Below are positions 42,711 to 50,871 of a stretch of DNA of 64,000 nt, one piece after another. A program made the translations under genes and the position numbers. The stretch spans positions 1 through 64,000 of the forward strand of contig NZ_JBMOVV010000013.1 in the NCBI RefSeq assembly GCF_049472135.1, written 5' to 3'. Source of the DNA: Arcobacter_B sp049472135. GTDB taxonomy: Bacteria; Campylobacterota; Campylobacteria; Campylobacterales; Arcobacteraceae. Each line of letters begins with the position of its first letter. The first letter of the stretch is position 1. A model generated the notes under the pieces. It saw nothing but the letters and a program-made list of their open reading frames with translations. It made no database searches and was not told the DNA's origin.

Positions 42711-44006
42711 ATGGGAAGAGTTAAGAACTATATATTAAATAATAAATCTATTCCTACAAAGTTTTCAGTAACTTATATAGCAATTGGTGCAATTGGTATT
42801 TTGTTTATTGATAGACTTGTAAGTGAGTTTTCAAAATACCACTCACTAAGTAAAGAAGGACCTTTAACTTTTGGTATTTTATTTTTGATTACTACAGGAA
42901 TTATTCTATTTATTATGTTAAATCATATGCAAAAAGTAGTATCAAGAATAGAGAAATCATATAAAGAATTAAAAGATAAAGATAAAGAGAGACTTGTTCC
43001 TTATGAGTTTGCTTTAAATAACTCAATTGATGCAATTTATTGGTTTACATTAGATGCAAAGTTTATTTATGTAAATGAAGCTGCTTGTAAAATGATTGGA
43101 AGAAGTAAAGATGAGTTCTTAAATCATATGTATTTAGAAGATATGGATCCAAATTTTGATAGGCAAACTGCAAAAGAGTGTATGCATAATATTTACCATC
43201 ATAAAGATTGGAGATTAGAAACAACTCAAATTAGAAAAGATGGCACTATTTTTCCAGTAGAAGTATCAGGGCATGGCTTTACACATAATGGACATGAGTA
43301 TATTTGTGCTTTTGCAAGGGACATGACTCAAAGACAAGAGTATAGAACAAAAATCACAAAAATGAATCAAGAACTGCAAAAGTCAGTTGAAGAGAAAGAT
43401 ATCTTACTAAAAGAAATACACCATAGAGTAAAAAACAATATGGAGATAATCTCATCACTACTTAATATGCAAGAGCGACGAACGAAAGATAGAGATATGA
43501 TTTATATTCTGCAACAAAGTAGAAGTAGAATTCATACTATGGCATTAGTTCATGAGTTTTTATATCTAGGGGAAAACCTTGCATATATAAATCTAAAAAA
43601 CTATATTAAAAAATTAGTTGATGATATAAAAGAGTTATATATCTCTCAAAATACAACATTAAATGTTGATTTACATATTGACAATCTAAGTTTTTCTACA
43701 AATAGATGTATTCAAATGGGAATGGTTTTACATGAACTTTGCGTAAACTCTTTAAAATACGCATTTAAAGAAGATAGAGAAAACCTTCTTTGTATTCATA
43801 TGAAAAAAGAAGATGAACAAATTCATGTCAAAATCAGAGATAATGGAGATGGACTTGAAGATATAGACTCTCTATACAAAAGTGATTCAATTGGAATGCA
43901 ACTTATTCACTCAATCATTGAAGATCAACTTGATGGAACTATAGAGTTTAAGAATAATAACGGCTTAGAGTGTAATATAATTTTTTCTAAGGATGAAGGG
44001 GAGTAA
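42711..44006 (+). CDS. PAS-domain HisKA_2-type sensor histidine kinase, predicted aromatic sensor
   Basis: A 431-aa kinase with two close transmembrane helices (about 20-36 and 52-71) and almost no periplasmic loop, so sensing is probably cytoplasmic or in the membrane. A PAS domain covers about 98-212, then the HisKA_2 motif LLKEIHHRVKNNMEIISSLL with H237/H238, and an HATPase domain with ELCVNSLKYAF, DNGDGL and SIGMQLI. It lies divergent from the phenol hydroxylase operon and adjoins its response regulator without a gap. A phenolic or pathway-intermediate ligand is inferred from position. Confidence 0.88.
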   Translation: MGRVKNYILNNKSIPTKFSVTYIAIGAIGILFIDRLVSEFSKYHSLSKEGPLTFGILFLITTGIILFIMLNHMQKVVSRIEKSYKELKDKDKERLVPYEFALNNSIDAIYWFTLDAKFIYVNEAACKMIGRSKDEFLNHMYLEDMDPNFDRQTAKECMHNIYHHKDWRLETTQIRKDGTIFPVEVSGHGFTHNGHEYICAFARDMTQRQEYRTKITKMNQELQKSVEEKDILLKEIHHRVKNNMEIISSLLNMQERRTKDRDMIYILQQSRSRIHTMALVHEFLYLGENLAYINLKNYIKKLVDDIKELYISQNTTLNVDLHIDNLSFSTNRCIQMGMVLHELCVNSLKYAFKEDRENLLCIHMKKEDEQIHVKIRDNGDGLEDIDSLYKSDSIGMQLIHSIIEDQLDGTIEFKNNNGLECNIIFSKDEGE

Positions 44007-44765
44007 ATGAGTAAAGTAGAGATTTTAATAGTAGAAGATGAATCAATTATTGCACTAAATCTAAAAGAAACACTTTTTGAATTAGGATATAAAGTTTGTG
44101 GAGTTGCACCTAATAGATGTAAAACTTTAGCTTTATTAGAAAAAGGTGCTAAACCTGATTTAATTTTAATGGATATTTACCTAAAAGGTCCAACAACAGG
44201 AATAGAACTTGCAAAAGAGTTAAAAAACTCAATTCCAGAAGTACCCGTAGTATTTCTTACTGCAAATTCAGAGATTAAAACTATTAAAGAAGCTTCTGAG
44301 ACTTTTGCTTATGGATATATAATCAAACCATATAAAAAACAAAGTCTTCATGCAGCAATTGAAGTAGCCCTTAGCAAAGCAAAAGAGGATAATGAAAAAA
44401 TTAAAAAGCTTGATGCAGTTGAAAATATAAATAAAACTTTAGAGCATCAATTATCTTTAAATAAAGAGCAAAACCATAGAACAATACAGCTAAAATATGG
44501 TTATCTTTATGATAAAGAGACTAAAACTTTATATTATGGTGATGAGCCTATAAAACTAACTGCAAAAGAAAAAGAGATTATCAATCTTTTATGTAAAAGT
44601 GCAGGACAATTTGTATCACAAGAACAAATGGAGTATGCAATTTGGCAAGATGAACCTGCTGGATATGCTGCATTTAGATCTGTTTTATTTAGACTTAGAA
44701 ATAAAATACATAAAGACTTAATAGTAAATCAAAACAACTCAGGTTATAAAATAGAGCTTTTCTAA
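44007..44765 (+). CDS. response regulator (receiver plus winged helix), predicted activator of the phenol regulon
   Basis: 252 aa. Receiver domain at about 1-122 with D56 (LILMDIYLKGP), a helical linker of about 35 residues, and a C-terminal OmpR/PhoB-type winged helix (about 158-252: LTAKEKEIINLLCKSAGQFV and RSVLFRLRNKI). The ATG directly follows the kinase TAA. The wide charged linker between domains is longer than in classical OmpR proteins. The TGCGA direct repeats of 11-bp period around the cluster are its likely binding sites. Confidence 0.88.
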   Translation: MSKVEILIVEDESIIALNLKETLFELGYKVCGVAPNRCKTLALLEKGAKPDLILMDIYLKGPTTGIELAKELKNSIPEVPVVFLTANSEIKTIKEASETFAYGYIIKPYKKQSLHAAIEVALSKAKEDNEKIKKLDAVENINKTLEHQLSLNKEQNHRTIQLKYGYLYDKETKTLYYGDEPIKLTAKEKEIINLLCKSAGQFVSQEQMEYAIWQDEPAGYAAFRSVLFRLRNKIHKDLIVNQNNSGYKIELF

Positions 44766-44768
44766 AAC

Positions 44769-44801
44769 TGCGATAATTTTACGATTAAATTCTACTAAGA
44801 T
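44769..44801 (+). promoter_or_regulatory. operator and -10 of the SDR/LeuB-like operon
   Basis: Plus-strand TGCGATAATTTTACGA (44769-44784), an 11-base spacer and TAAGAT (44796-44801). One base differs from the dmpK and porin operators, and the -10 hexamer is the same as that of dmpK. The site is immediately downstream of the response-regulator stop codon. Confidence 0.7.
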
Positions 44802-44829
44802 GCCTTTATTTTTATAAAGGAGTATTAGT

Positions 44830-45624
44830 ATGGATTTAAAGCTTGAAAATAAAACTGCTCTTGTTACAGGTTCAACTTTAGGTGTTGGTTTTGCAACAGC
44901 TAAAAAACTATGTGATGAGGGTGCGTATGTCTATATAAATGGAAGAAGTGAACAAAATGTTCAAGAAGCTATCAATAAAATAAAATCACATAATCAAAAT
45001 GCAAAAGTTGAAGGAATAGTTGCTGATTTATCAAATAAAGAAGGTTGTGACAAACTAATAAAACAGCTACAAAAAGTAGATATTTTGATAAATAACCTTG
45101 GAATATTTGAGCCAAAAGAGTTCACAAGTTTAGAAGAAGATGACTGGCTTAAAATGTTTAATGTCAATGTAATGAGTGGAGTAAGACTATCTCAAAGCTA
45201 TCTTCCTTTTATGTTAGAGCAAAACTGGGGAAGAATTATCTTTATTTCTAGTGAATCAGCATATCAAATACCAAAAGAGATGATTCACTATGGTATGACT
45301 AAAACTGCACAACTATCAGTTGCAAGAGGAATAGCAGAGCTTACAGCAGGTACTAATGTAACTTCAAATTCTATAATAATAGGACCTACAAAATCAGAAG
45401 GTGTTACTACTTTTTTAAATGACTATGCAAAACAAATGAACTTTACTTTTGAGCAAATGCAAGAAGAGTTCTTTAAAAATGTAAGACCTACATCACTACT
45501 TAAAAGATTCACAGAAACTGATGAAGTATCAAATATGATTGTTTACACAGCAAGTGCCTTATCTAGTGCTACAAATGGTGCAGTTTTAAGAGCAGATGCA
45601 GGTGTGGTTCAAAGTGCAATATAA
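44830..45624 (+). CDS. short-chain dehydrogenase/reductase
   Basis: A 264-aa classical SDR. The cofactor motif VTGSTLGVGFATA is near the N-terminus, NNLGI in the middle, and the catalytic Ser (ISSESA) and Tyr-Lys pair (HYGMTKTA) are all present. It is the first gene after an operator of the phenol-regulon type, with AAAGGAG before its ATG. In aromatic pathways SDRs often oxidise alcohols or dihydrodiols; the substrate here is unknown. Confidence 0.82.
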   Translation: MDLKLENKTALVTGSTLGVGFATAKKLCDEGAYVYINGRSEQNVQEAINKIKSHNQNAKVEGIVADLSNKEGCDKLIKQLQKVDILINNLGIFEPKEFTSLEEDDWLKMFNVNVMSGVRLSQSYLPFMLEQNWGRIIFISSESAYQIPKEMIHYGMTKTAQLSVARGIAELTAGTNVTSNSIIIGPTKSEGVTTFLNDYAKQMNFTFEQMQEEFFKNVRPTSLLKRFTETDEVSNMIVYTASALSSATNGAVLRADAGVVQSAI

Positions 45625-45635
45625 AAGGATAATAA

Positions 45636-46703
45636 ATGAAAAACTATGAGATATCACTAATAAGAGGCGATGGAATTGGTGTTGAAATTATAAATGAAGC
45701 TGTAAAAGTATTAGAGGCAGTTAGTAAAAAATGTAACTTCAAATTAGAGTATAAAGAGTATTTAATGGGTGGAGCAGCTATTGATAAAGTAGGTCACCCT
45801 CTTCCAAAAGAAACAGTTGATGGAGTTTTAAAATCAAAGGCTTGTTTGTTTGGTGCTATTGGTGGTGAAAAATGGGATAATTTGCCTAGACATCTAAGAC
45901 CTGAATCTGGGCTTTTAAAATTTAGAGAAGAGTTAGGAGTATTTGCAAATTTGAGACCTGCTATTGTTTATGATGAGCTAACAAATGCTTCAACCTTGAA
46001 GCCTGAAATTATTAAAGGCTGTGATATTATGGTTGTAAGAGAGTTAATTGGTGGTATATATTTTGGAGAGCCAAGGCAAAATAATGGACAAAAAGCTTTT
46101 AATACAATGGTTTATACAAAAGAAGAAATCCAAAGAATAGGAAAAACAGCTTTTGAACTTGCTATGAAAAGAAATAAAAGATTATGTTCAGTTGATAAAT
46201 CAAATGTTCTTGAAGTATCACAACTTTGGAGAGCAACTATGATTGAACTATCAAAAGAGTATCCAGAAGTGGAATTAACTCATATGTATGTAGATAATGC
46301 CGCTATGCAGTTAGTGCGAAATCCTAAACAGTTTGATGTAATAGTTACTGGAAATATTTTTGGAGATATTTTAAGTGATACAGCTTCAATGGTAGTAGGT
46401 TCAATCGGTCTTCTTCCTAGTGCTTCGACTGGAAATAAAACAGCAGTTTATGAGCCTATTCATGGTTCAGCTCCTGATATTGCAGGTTTGGGAATAGCAA
46501 ATCCAATAGCTACTATTGAAAGTGCTAGTATGATGCTTAAGTATTCACTAAATGAAGAAGAAGCTTCAAATATAATTCAAAAAGCTATAAAAGATGTATT
46601 AAAAGATGGCTATAGAACAAAAGATTTAGCATCTTTTGATGCCAAAGAGGTTTTAAGTACTTCTCAAATGGGAGATATTATAGTTGAGTATATCAACAAA
46701 TAA
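45636..46703 (+). CDS. 3-isopropylmalate dehydrogenase-like protein (LeuB family)
   Basis: A 355-aa beta-decarboxylating dehydrogenase. IRGDGIGVEI at the start, GAIGGEKWDNLPRHLRPESG, VRELIGGIYFGEPR and the GSAPDIAGLGIANP motif are all LeuB-type and indicate isopropylmalate rather than isocitrate. It is 11 bases after the SDR gene and thus under the phenol-type operator. No other leu gene is in the window. It could be the genuine leucine enzyme or a paralogue recruited for a 2-hydroxyacid; sequence alone does not decide. Confidence 0.82.
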   Translation: MKNYEISLIRGDGIGVEIINEAVKVLEAVSKKCNFKLEYKEYLMGGAAIDKVGHPLPKETVDGVLKSKACLFGAIGGEKWDNLPRHLRPESGLLKFREELGVFANLRPAIVYDELTNASTLKPEIIKGCDIMVVRELIGGIYFGEPRQNNGQKAFNTMVYTKEEIQRIGKTAFELAMKRNKRLCSVDKSNVLEVSQLWRATMIELSKEYPEVELTHMYVDNAAMQLVRNPKQFDVIVTGNIFGDILSDTASMVVGSIGLLPSASTGNKTAVYEPIHGSAPDIAGLGIANPIATIESASMMLKYSLNEEEASNIIQKAIKDVLKDGYRTKDLASFDAKEVLSTSQMGDIIVEYINK

Positions 46704-46725
46704 AATGAAGCAAAAGCTTCATTTT
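46702..46725. terminator. bidirectional intrinsic terminator
   Basis: AAAATGAAGC and GCTTCATTTT form a 10-bp stem with an AAAA loop between the convergent LeuB-like and prephenate-dehydratase-like genes. Confidence 0.82.
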
Positions 46726-47585
46726 ATTACTTGGTTTAATTCACACATTTTATCTCTATATTCATGTCTTTCATAAACACCAATTATTTTTAACTCTTCC
46801 ACAAAAAACCTCAGCTCATCAAGGGCTAATTGCAATCTTTTTTCATCAGTATGACCGTATAAATCCACATGAAACTGAGTAGAGTACATACTTCCAATTC
46901 CTGAGTAACTCTCTATTTTAATTAAATCTATTCCATTTGTAGCAAAACCACCCAAGGCTTTATATAGTGCTGCTGGAATATTTCTTACACTAAAAATAAG
47001 AGAAGTAATATAAGATTTATTTTGTTCAAACTTTGGTACTCTTTTTTCTTTAGTTAAAACAATAAACCTAGTAACATTTCCTGCATAGTCTGAAAACTTT
47101 TCTTTTACAATCTCTAAATTATAAATCTTTGCAGCTAATGTTGAAGCAATTACAGCATGAGTTTTATCTTTTGATTGCTCTAATTTCATAGCAGAACCTG
47201 CTGTATCAAACTCTGATATTGCTTTTAGATTTAACTCTTTAATATTATTCATACATTGAGCTAGAGCTTGTGGATGAGAAGATACTGTTTTTAAATCTTC
47301 AAGCTTATAGCCTTTTACAGCAATTAGGGCATGCTCTATTGGATGAAAGTATTCATCTATAATATTTAATTGCATTTTAGGAATAAGTCTATAAATCTCT
47401 TCAACTCTACCTGCTGATGAATTTTCAATTGGAATAACACCAAAATCAGCCTTTCCTTGTTCAACTAATTGCATTGATTCCAAAAATGAATCAGAAGCTA
47501 TAAAGTTTGAGTTTGGGAAAAGATTACTGCTTGCAAGGTGTGAATAAGCACCTTCAACTCCTTGGTATACAACAGTTTTATTCAT
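46719..47585 (-). CDS. prephenate dehydratase-like protein, second copy without chorismate mutase
   Basis: 288 aa with the ATG at 47585 (AAGGAG five bases before; a longer reading to 47609 lacks one). It has the PDT domain (QGVEGAYSHLA, GVIPIENSSAGRVEE, catalytic NVTRFIVL) and a C-terminal ACT domain, but no chorismate mutase domain. The ACT effector motif reads IKIESYSG instead of ESRP. A bifunctional PheA lies 7 kb away, so this is a paralogue. TATAAT at 47614-47609 is a probable -10. Confidence 0.82.
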   Translation of the reverse strand: MNKTVVYQGVEGAYSHLASSNLFPNSNFIASDSFLESMQLVEQGKADFGVIPIENSSAGRVEEIYRLIPKMQLNIIDEYFHPIEHALIAVKGYKLEDLKTVSSHPQALAQCMNNIKELNLKAISEFDTAGSAMKLEQSKDKTHAVIASTLAAKIYNLEIVKEKFSDYAGNVTRFIVLTKEKRVPKFEQNKSYITSLIFSVRNIPAALYKALGGFATNGIDLIKIESYSGIGSMYSTQFHVDLYGHTDEKRLQLALDELRFFVEELKIIGVYERHEYRDKMCELNQVIK

Positions 47586-47667
47586 AATACTCCTTTTTGC
47601 TATGAACAATTATATCTATGAAAATAAGAAATTTAAAATCATGCGAATGTTTCGCGATTTTATGATT

Positions 47668-48618
47668 TTATTTATTTCTTTGTCTATTATATGTGAACTC
47701 TAAAAGTGTTGAAATTGTTCTTGTATAAGGAGCATCAAACCCTTGCTTTTCACAATTTTTTATAACAACACCACAGATTTGCTCTAACTCTAAATCTCTA
47801 TTATTCTCTTTATCAACCCACATAGATGGTTTTACAGATTGAAATTTTGTATAAAGCTCAAACATTTTTTTGGCATCTTCTTGAGTTAGATTTACACCTA
47901 CAGCATTTGAAGCAAGAGCAGCTTCACTCATAAGTCCATAAATCAACTTTGATGTTTTTTCATTTTTCATCAAAGGACCTGACTCTTCCTCTAGTAAAGC
48001 ACATATTGCATTTACACCATTATTAACTATTAGTTTATTCCAAAGCTCTAGTTTTATATTTTCACATATAATAGTTTTTGTTGGTGTTTTATCTAAGATG
48101 GCTTTTAACTCTTCTAAAAATTTACTATTCTTTTCATTTGGATTTACTGCACCAATTAAAGTTTCAACTCCACCCTCACAATGTACATGACCTAAAGATA
48201 TAGTATGTGAAACAATAAGTCTTGTAAGTCCTCCTATTACATACTCTTTATTGTAATACTCTTCCATAATATCTTCATTATCTACACCATTTTGTAAAGA
48301 TATAAAGTATGGAACTGAACTGCTATCTTTAGTCCATAATGCTAGTTTTTCAGAAATAGCTTTAGTACTCATACCTTTTGTAGCTATGAAAATTGCATCT
48401 ATATTTTCTGGTTTATTTGTATTTGTAAACTCTTCAATATCTAAAGTTTCTATCTTATCTTCTAAAGTATAATCTGGATGAGTTACTTTCATTTTATTAT
48501 TTTTTAAATATTCTAAATTCTCACCTCTTGCAATAAATTTTATATTACATCCTACACTATGAAGAATCATTCCATAAAAAGCACCTATTCCACCTGCACC
48601 TATTACAACTATATTCAT
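47668..48618 (-). CDS. ketopantoate reductase-family (PanE/ApbA) protein, paralogue 2
   Basis: A 316-aa reductase with Rossmann motif GAGGIGAFYG and the same KLIVNNGVNAICALLE segment as paralogue 1 at the far end of the island. The two align along their full length by eye, suggesting a duplication. It is an isolated gene between the prephenate-dehydratase-like gene and maf. AGGAT precedes its ATG. Either copy might be the cell's real PanE. Confidence 0.78.
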   Translation of the reverse strand: MNIVVIGAGGIGAFYGMILHSVGCNIKFIARGENLEYLKNNKMKVTHPDYTLEDKIETLDIEEFTNTNKPENIDAIFIATKGMSTKAISEKLALWTKDSSSVPYFISLQNGVDNEDIMEEYYNKEYVIGGLTRLIVSHTISLGHVHCEGGVETLIGAVNPNEKNSKFLEELKAILDKTPTKTIICENIKLELWNKLIVNNGVNAICALLEEESGPLMKNEKTSKLIYGLMSEAALASNAVGVNLTQEDAKKMFELYTKFQSVKPSMWVDKENNRDLELEQICGVVIKNCEKQGFDAPYTRTISTLLEFTYNRQRNK

Positions 48619-48699
48619 TATTTAATCCTATAAAATATTCATTTTTTAAAATTGTTATTATATACTAATAGAGTATAATTAAAATAAAAAAGGTTAAAC

Positions 48700-49245
48700 T
48701 TGATAAGACTTGGTTCAAATTCTCCTACAAGAGCATTAATACTTAAAAATTTTGGAATTGATTTTGTACAAAATGGAGGAAGTTTTGATGAAGACTCTAT
48801 AAAAACTACTGACCCTAAATCCTTTTGTTATGAAGCAACTAAAGGAAAGTTTGATGAGTTATATAAAATATATGGGGTAGAAGATATGCCATTATTAGTT
48901 GCAGATTCAGTAGTTACAGCAAACAATAAACTTCTTAGAAAAGCAAAAGATGAAGCAGATGCAAGAGATATGTTAGAGCTTCAAAGTGGAAATGAAACCT
49001 CAGTTATAACATGTATGATTTACAAATCAAAAGAAAAAGAGCTAATAGATATTAGTATTACTACCTATGAATTTGATAAATTTGATGAAGTACATATGAA
49101 TGAATATATTAAATCAGGTGAATGTTTTGGAAAAGCAGGAGCTATTATGGTTGAAGGCTTTTGTAAGCCATATATCAAAAATGTAAAAGGCTTTGAAAGT
49201 ACGGCCATGGGTTTATGTGCCCAAAAATTAATCGCATTTATGTAA
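48700..49245 (+). CDS. maf: Maf-like nucleotide pyrophosphatase
   Basis: 181 aa, Maf/HAM1-type fold. The N-terminal IRLGSNSPTRALILKNFGI is the usual substrate loop, though the family's R-R is T-R here; VADSVV and SGNETSVIT match the later motifs. These proteins hydrolyse modified or canonical nucleoside triphosphates and affect septation. TTG start with AAAAAAGG ahead. Divergent from the PanE-like gene. Confidence 0.82.
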   Translation: MIRLGSNSPTRALILKNFGIDFVQNGGSFDEDSIKTTDPKSFCYEATKGKFDELYKIYGVEDMPLLVADSVVTANNKLLRKAKDEADARDMLELQSGNETSVITCMIYKSKEKELIDISITTYEFDKFDEVHMNEYIKSGECFGKAGAIMVEGFCKPYIKNVKGFESTAMGLCAQKLIAFM

Positions 49246-49255
49246 AGGATAAAAA

Positions 49256-49450
49256 ATGTATAAAAGCTTTAAATCTATAATTAAAAATCAAAAAGGTGCA
49301 ATAGAAAATATTCTTGTTGCAATTTTATTAGTAATGATTGGAGTAGGAGCTTTTATAGGTTTATCATCATGGATTGATGATGAGAATACAAAAGTTAAAG
49401 AAAAAACTACAACTCATATACAAAACTCATTAACTGACTCTAGTAATTGA
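49256..49450 (+). CDS. small single-pass membrane protein, weakly pilin-like
   Basis: 64 aa: a basic start (MYKSFKSIIKNQKG), then AIENILVAILLVMIGVGAF as one hydrophobic helix, then a polar charged tail. The QKG-AIEN junction before the helix recalls class III/type IVb prepilin cleavage sites (Gly then Glu), but the spacing is not canonical. An AAAGGA site lies before the ATG, 10 bases after maf. No other pilus gene is near. Function unknown. Confidence 0.65.
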   Translation: MYKSFKSIIKNQKGAIENILVAILLVMIGVGAFIGLSSWIDDENTKVKEKTTTHIQNSLTDSSN

Positions 49451-49502
49451 TTTAATAATATTTATGTAAATTTATTGTAAAATATTGCCCTGAAAGGTTA
49501 AA

Positions 49503-50846
49503 ATGAAAACAATAATAAAACTATTTTTATTAACTACTATAATTACTCTATTTACTGCTTGTAGTAATAAAAATTTACCCGAACAATATGTTATAAACAG
49601 TGAATACAATAAGATTGAAATAAGTACTAAGAATAAAGGTATTCAAAAAAATCCTCTAAACACTTTATCAAAAAAAGAAAAAGAGTTTTTAGAAGTTATT
49701 AAAACAGACGCATACTCATCTTTATGTGAAAACAAAAATATTTATAGTAATTTAGAGAAAATTGATAATGAAATAGAACTAAAAAAAGAGTTAAGAGCTT
49801 TTTTTATAGTTTACGTTAATAACTTAGAGAATTCATGTATCGATACAAAATCATTCTATAAAGAACTTCAAAAAGCTCAATATAAAGATATGAAACACTC
49901 TTATGAAATATATACAAAAGACATAAACCAGAAAAATTTACTAAAAGACTATGACAACAAAAACTTATCAATAAAAACAATTTTAGATAATCACACACCT
50001 AAACATCCAGATTTTTTTAGATTTATCTCTTTTAAAAATAGCAAAAGTTTAAGTAAATCTCAAAAACATAGACTAAAACTAAATATTGAAAGACTAAAAG
50101 TTTTAAAAGAGTTTGATAGTAGTAATTTTATTCAACTAAATATACCTTCATACAATTTTACACTATATGAAGATGGAAAAAATGTAAAAAGCTTTGGTAC
50201 AGTTGTAGGTTCTCCAAAAGATCAAACACCAATTTTGTCAAGTAAACTTTCATATTTTATAGTAAATCCTACTTGGAATATTCCAAGTTCAATTGCCAAA
50301 AAAAGTATTATTCCAAAAGCTTTAAAAGATAAAAAGTTTTTAAAAAAGAAAAATATTGTGATTAGAAAAAAAAGATATGATTTAGACTTAGATGAAGTTA
50401 AATTTGAAGATGTTAAATGGGAAGCATACTTAAAAGAAGATGTTAAAAATATTCCATACAAATTTATACAACTTCCATCAAAAACAAATGGAATGGGAAG
50501 AATAAAATATATGTTTGATAATGACCATGCTGTTTATATGCATGATACAATTGGCTCTTGGAGATTTAAAATCCCAAAAGAGAATATTAGAGCTGTAAGT
50601 CATGGATGTGTAAGATTAGAACATCCTCTAGCTTTAATGAAACACCTTACTAAAAACTATACTCCAAAAACATATCAAAGCGTAAGACAAACTTACAATA
50701 AAGAAGAAACAGACTCTATTAATTTAACAAAAAAATTACCTTTACATATTACATATATTACTTCATATATAAAAGATGGGAAGTTAAGATTTACAAATGA
50801 TATTTATGGATATGATAAAATCCAGAAGTTAAATTATGAGATTTAA
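49503..50846 (+). CDS. L,D-transpeptidase (YkuD/YcbB-like) lipoprotein
   Basis: A 447-aa envelope enzyme. Lipobox FTAC with Cys20; a helical N-terminal region (about 50-200) and a YkuD catalytic domain from about 210. The active-site SHGCVRL has H367 and C369, with the upstream YMHDT histidine at 347. These enzymes form or edit 3-3 peptidoglycan crosslinks, and similar proteins shape helical epsilonproteobacteria. AAGG occurs just before the ATG. It ends in a bidirectional terminator. Confidence 0.88.
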   Translation: MKTIIKLFLLTTIITLFTACSNKNLPEQYVINSEYNKIEISTKNKGIQKNPLNTLSKKEKEFLEVIKTDAYSSLCENKNIYSNLEKIDNEIELKKELRAFFIVYVNNLENSCIDTKSFYKELQKAQYKDMKHSYEIYTKDINQKNLLKDYDNKNLSIKTILDNHTPKHPDFFRFISFKNSKSLSKSQKHRLKLNIERLKVLKEFDSSNFIQLNIPSYNFTLYEDGKNVKSFGTVVGSPKDQTPILSSKLSYFIVNPTWNIPSSIAKKSIIPKALKDKKFLKKKNIVIRKKRYDLDLDEVKFEDVKWEAYLKEDVKNIPYKFIQLPSKTNGMGRIKYMFDNDHAVYMHDTIGSWRFKIPKENIRAVSHGCVRLEHPLALMKHLTKNYTPKTYQSVRQTYNKEETDSINLTKKLPLHITYITSYIKDGKLRFTNDIYGYDKIQKLNYEI

Positions 50847-50871
50847 ATAGGTAAAATAAATACCTATTTAA
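50843..50871. terminator. bidirectional intrinsic terminator
   Basis: TTAAATAGGTA and TACCTATTTAA form an 11-bp stem with a 7-nt loop between the convergent transpeptidase and the 156-aa protein. Confidence 0.75.

Noticed and set aside
47642..47657. Sixth operator-like site before the prephenate dehydratase paralogue
   Set aside because: Half-sites are imperfect and point away from that gene, and the hexamer 11 bases beyond is poor (TATTTA), so it is not listed as an operator.
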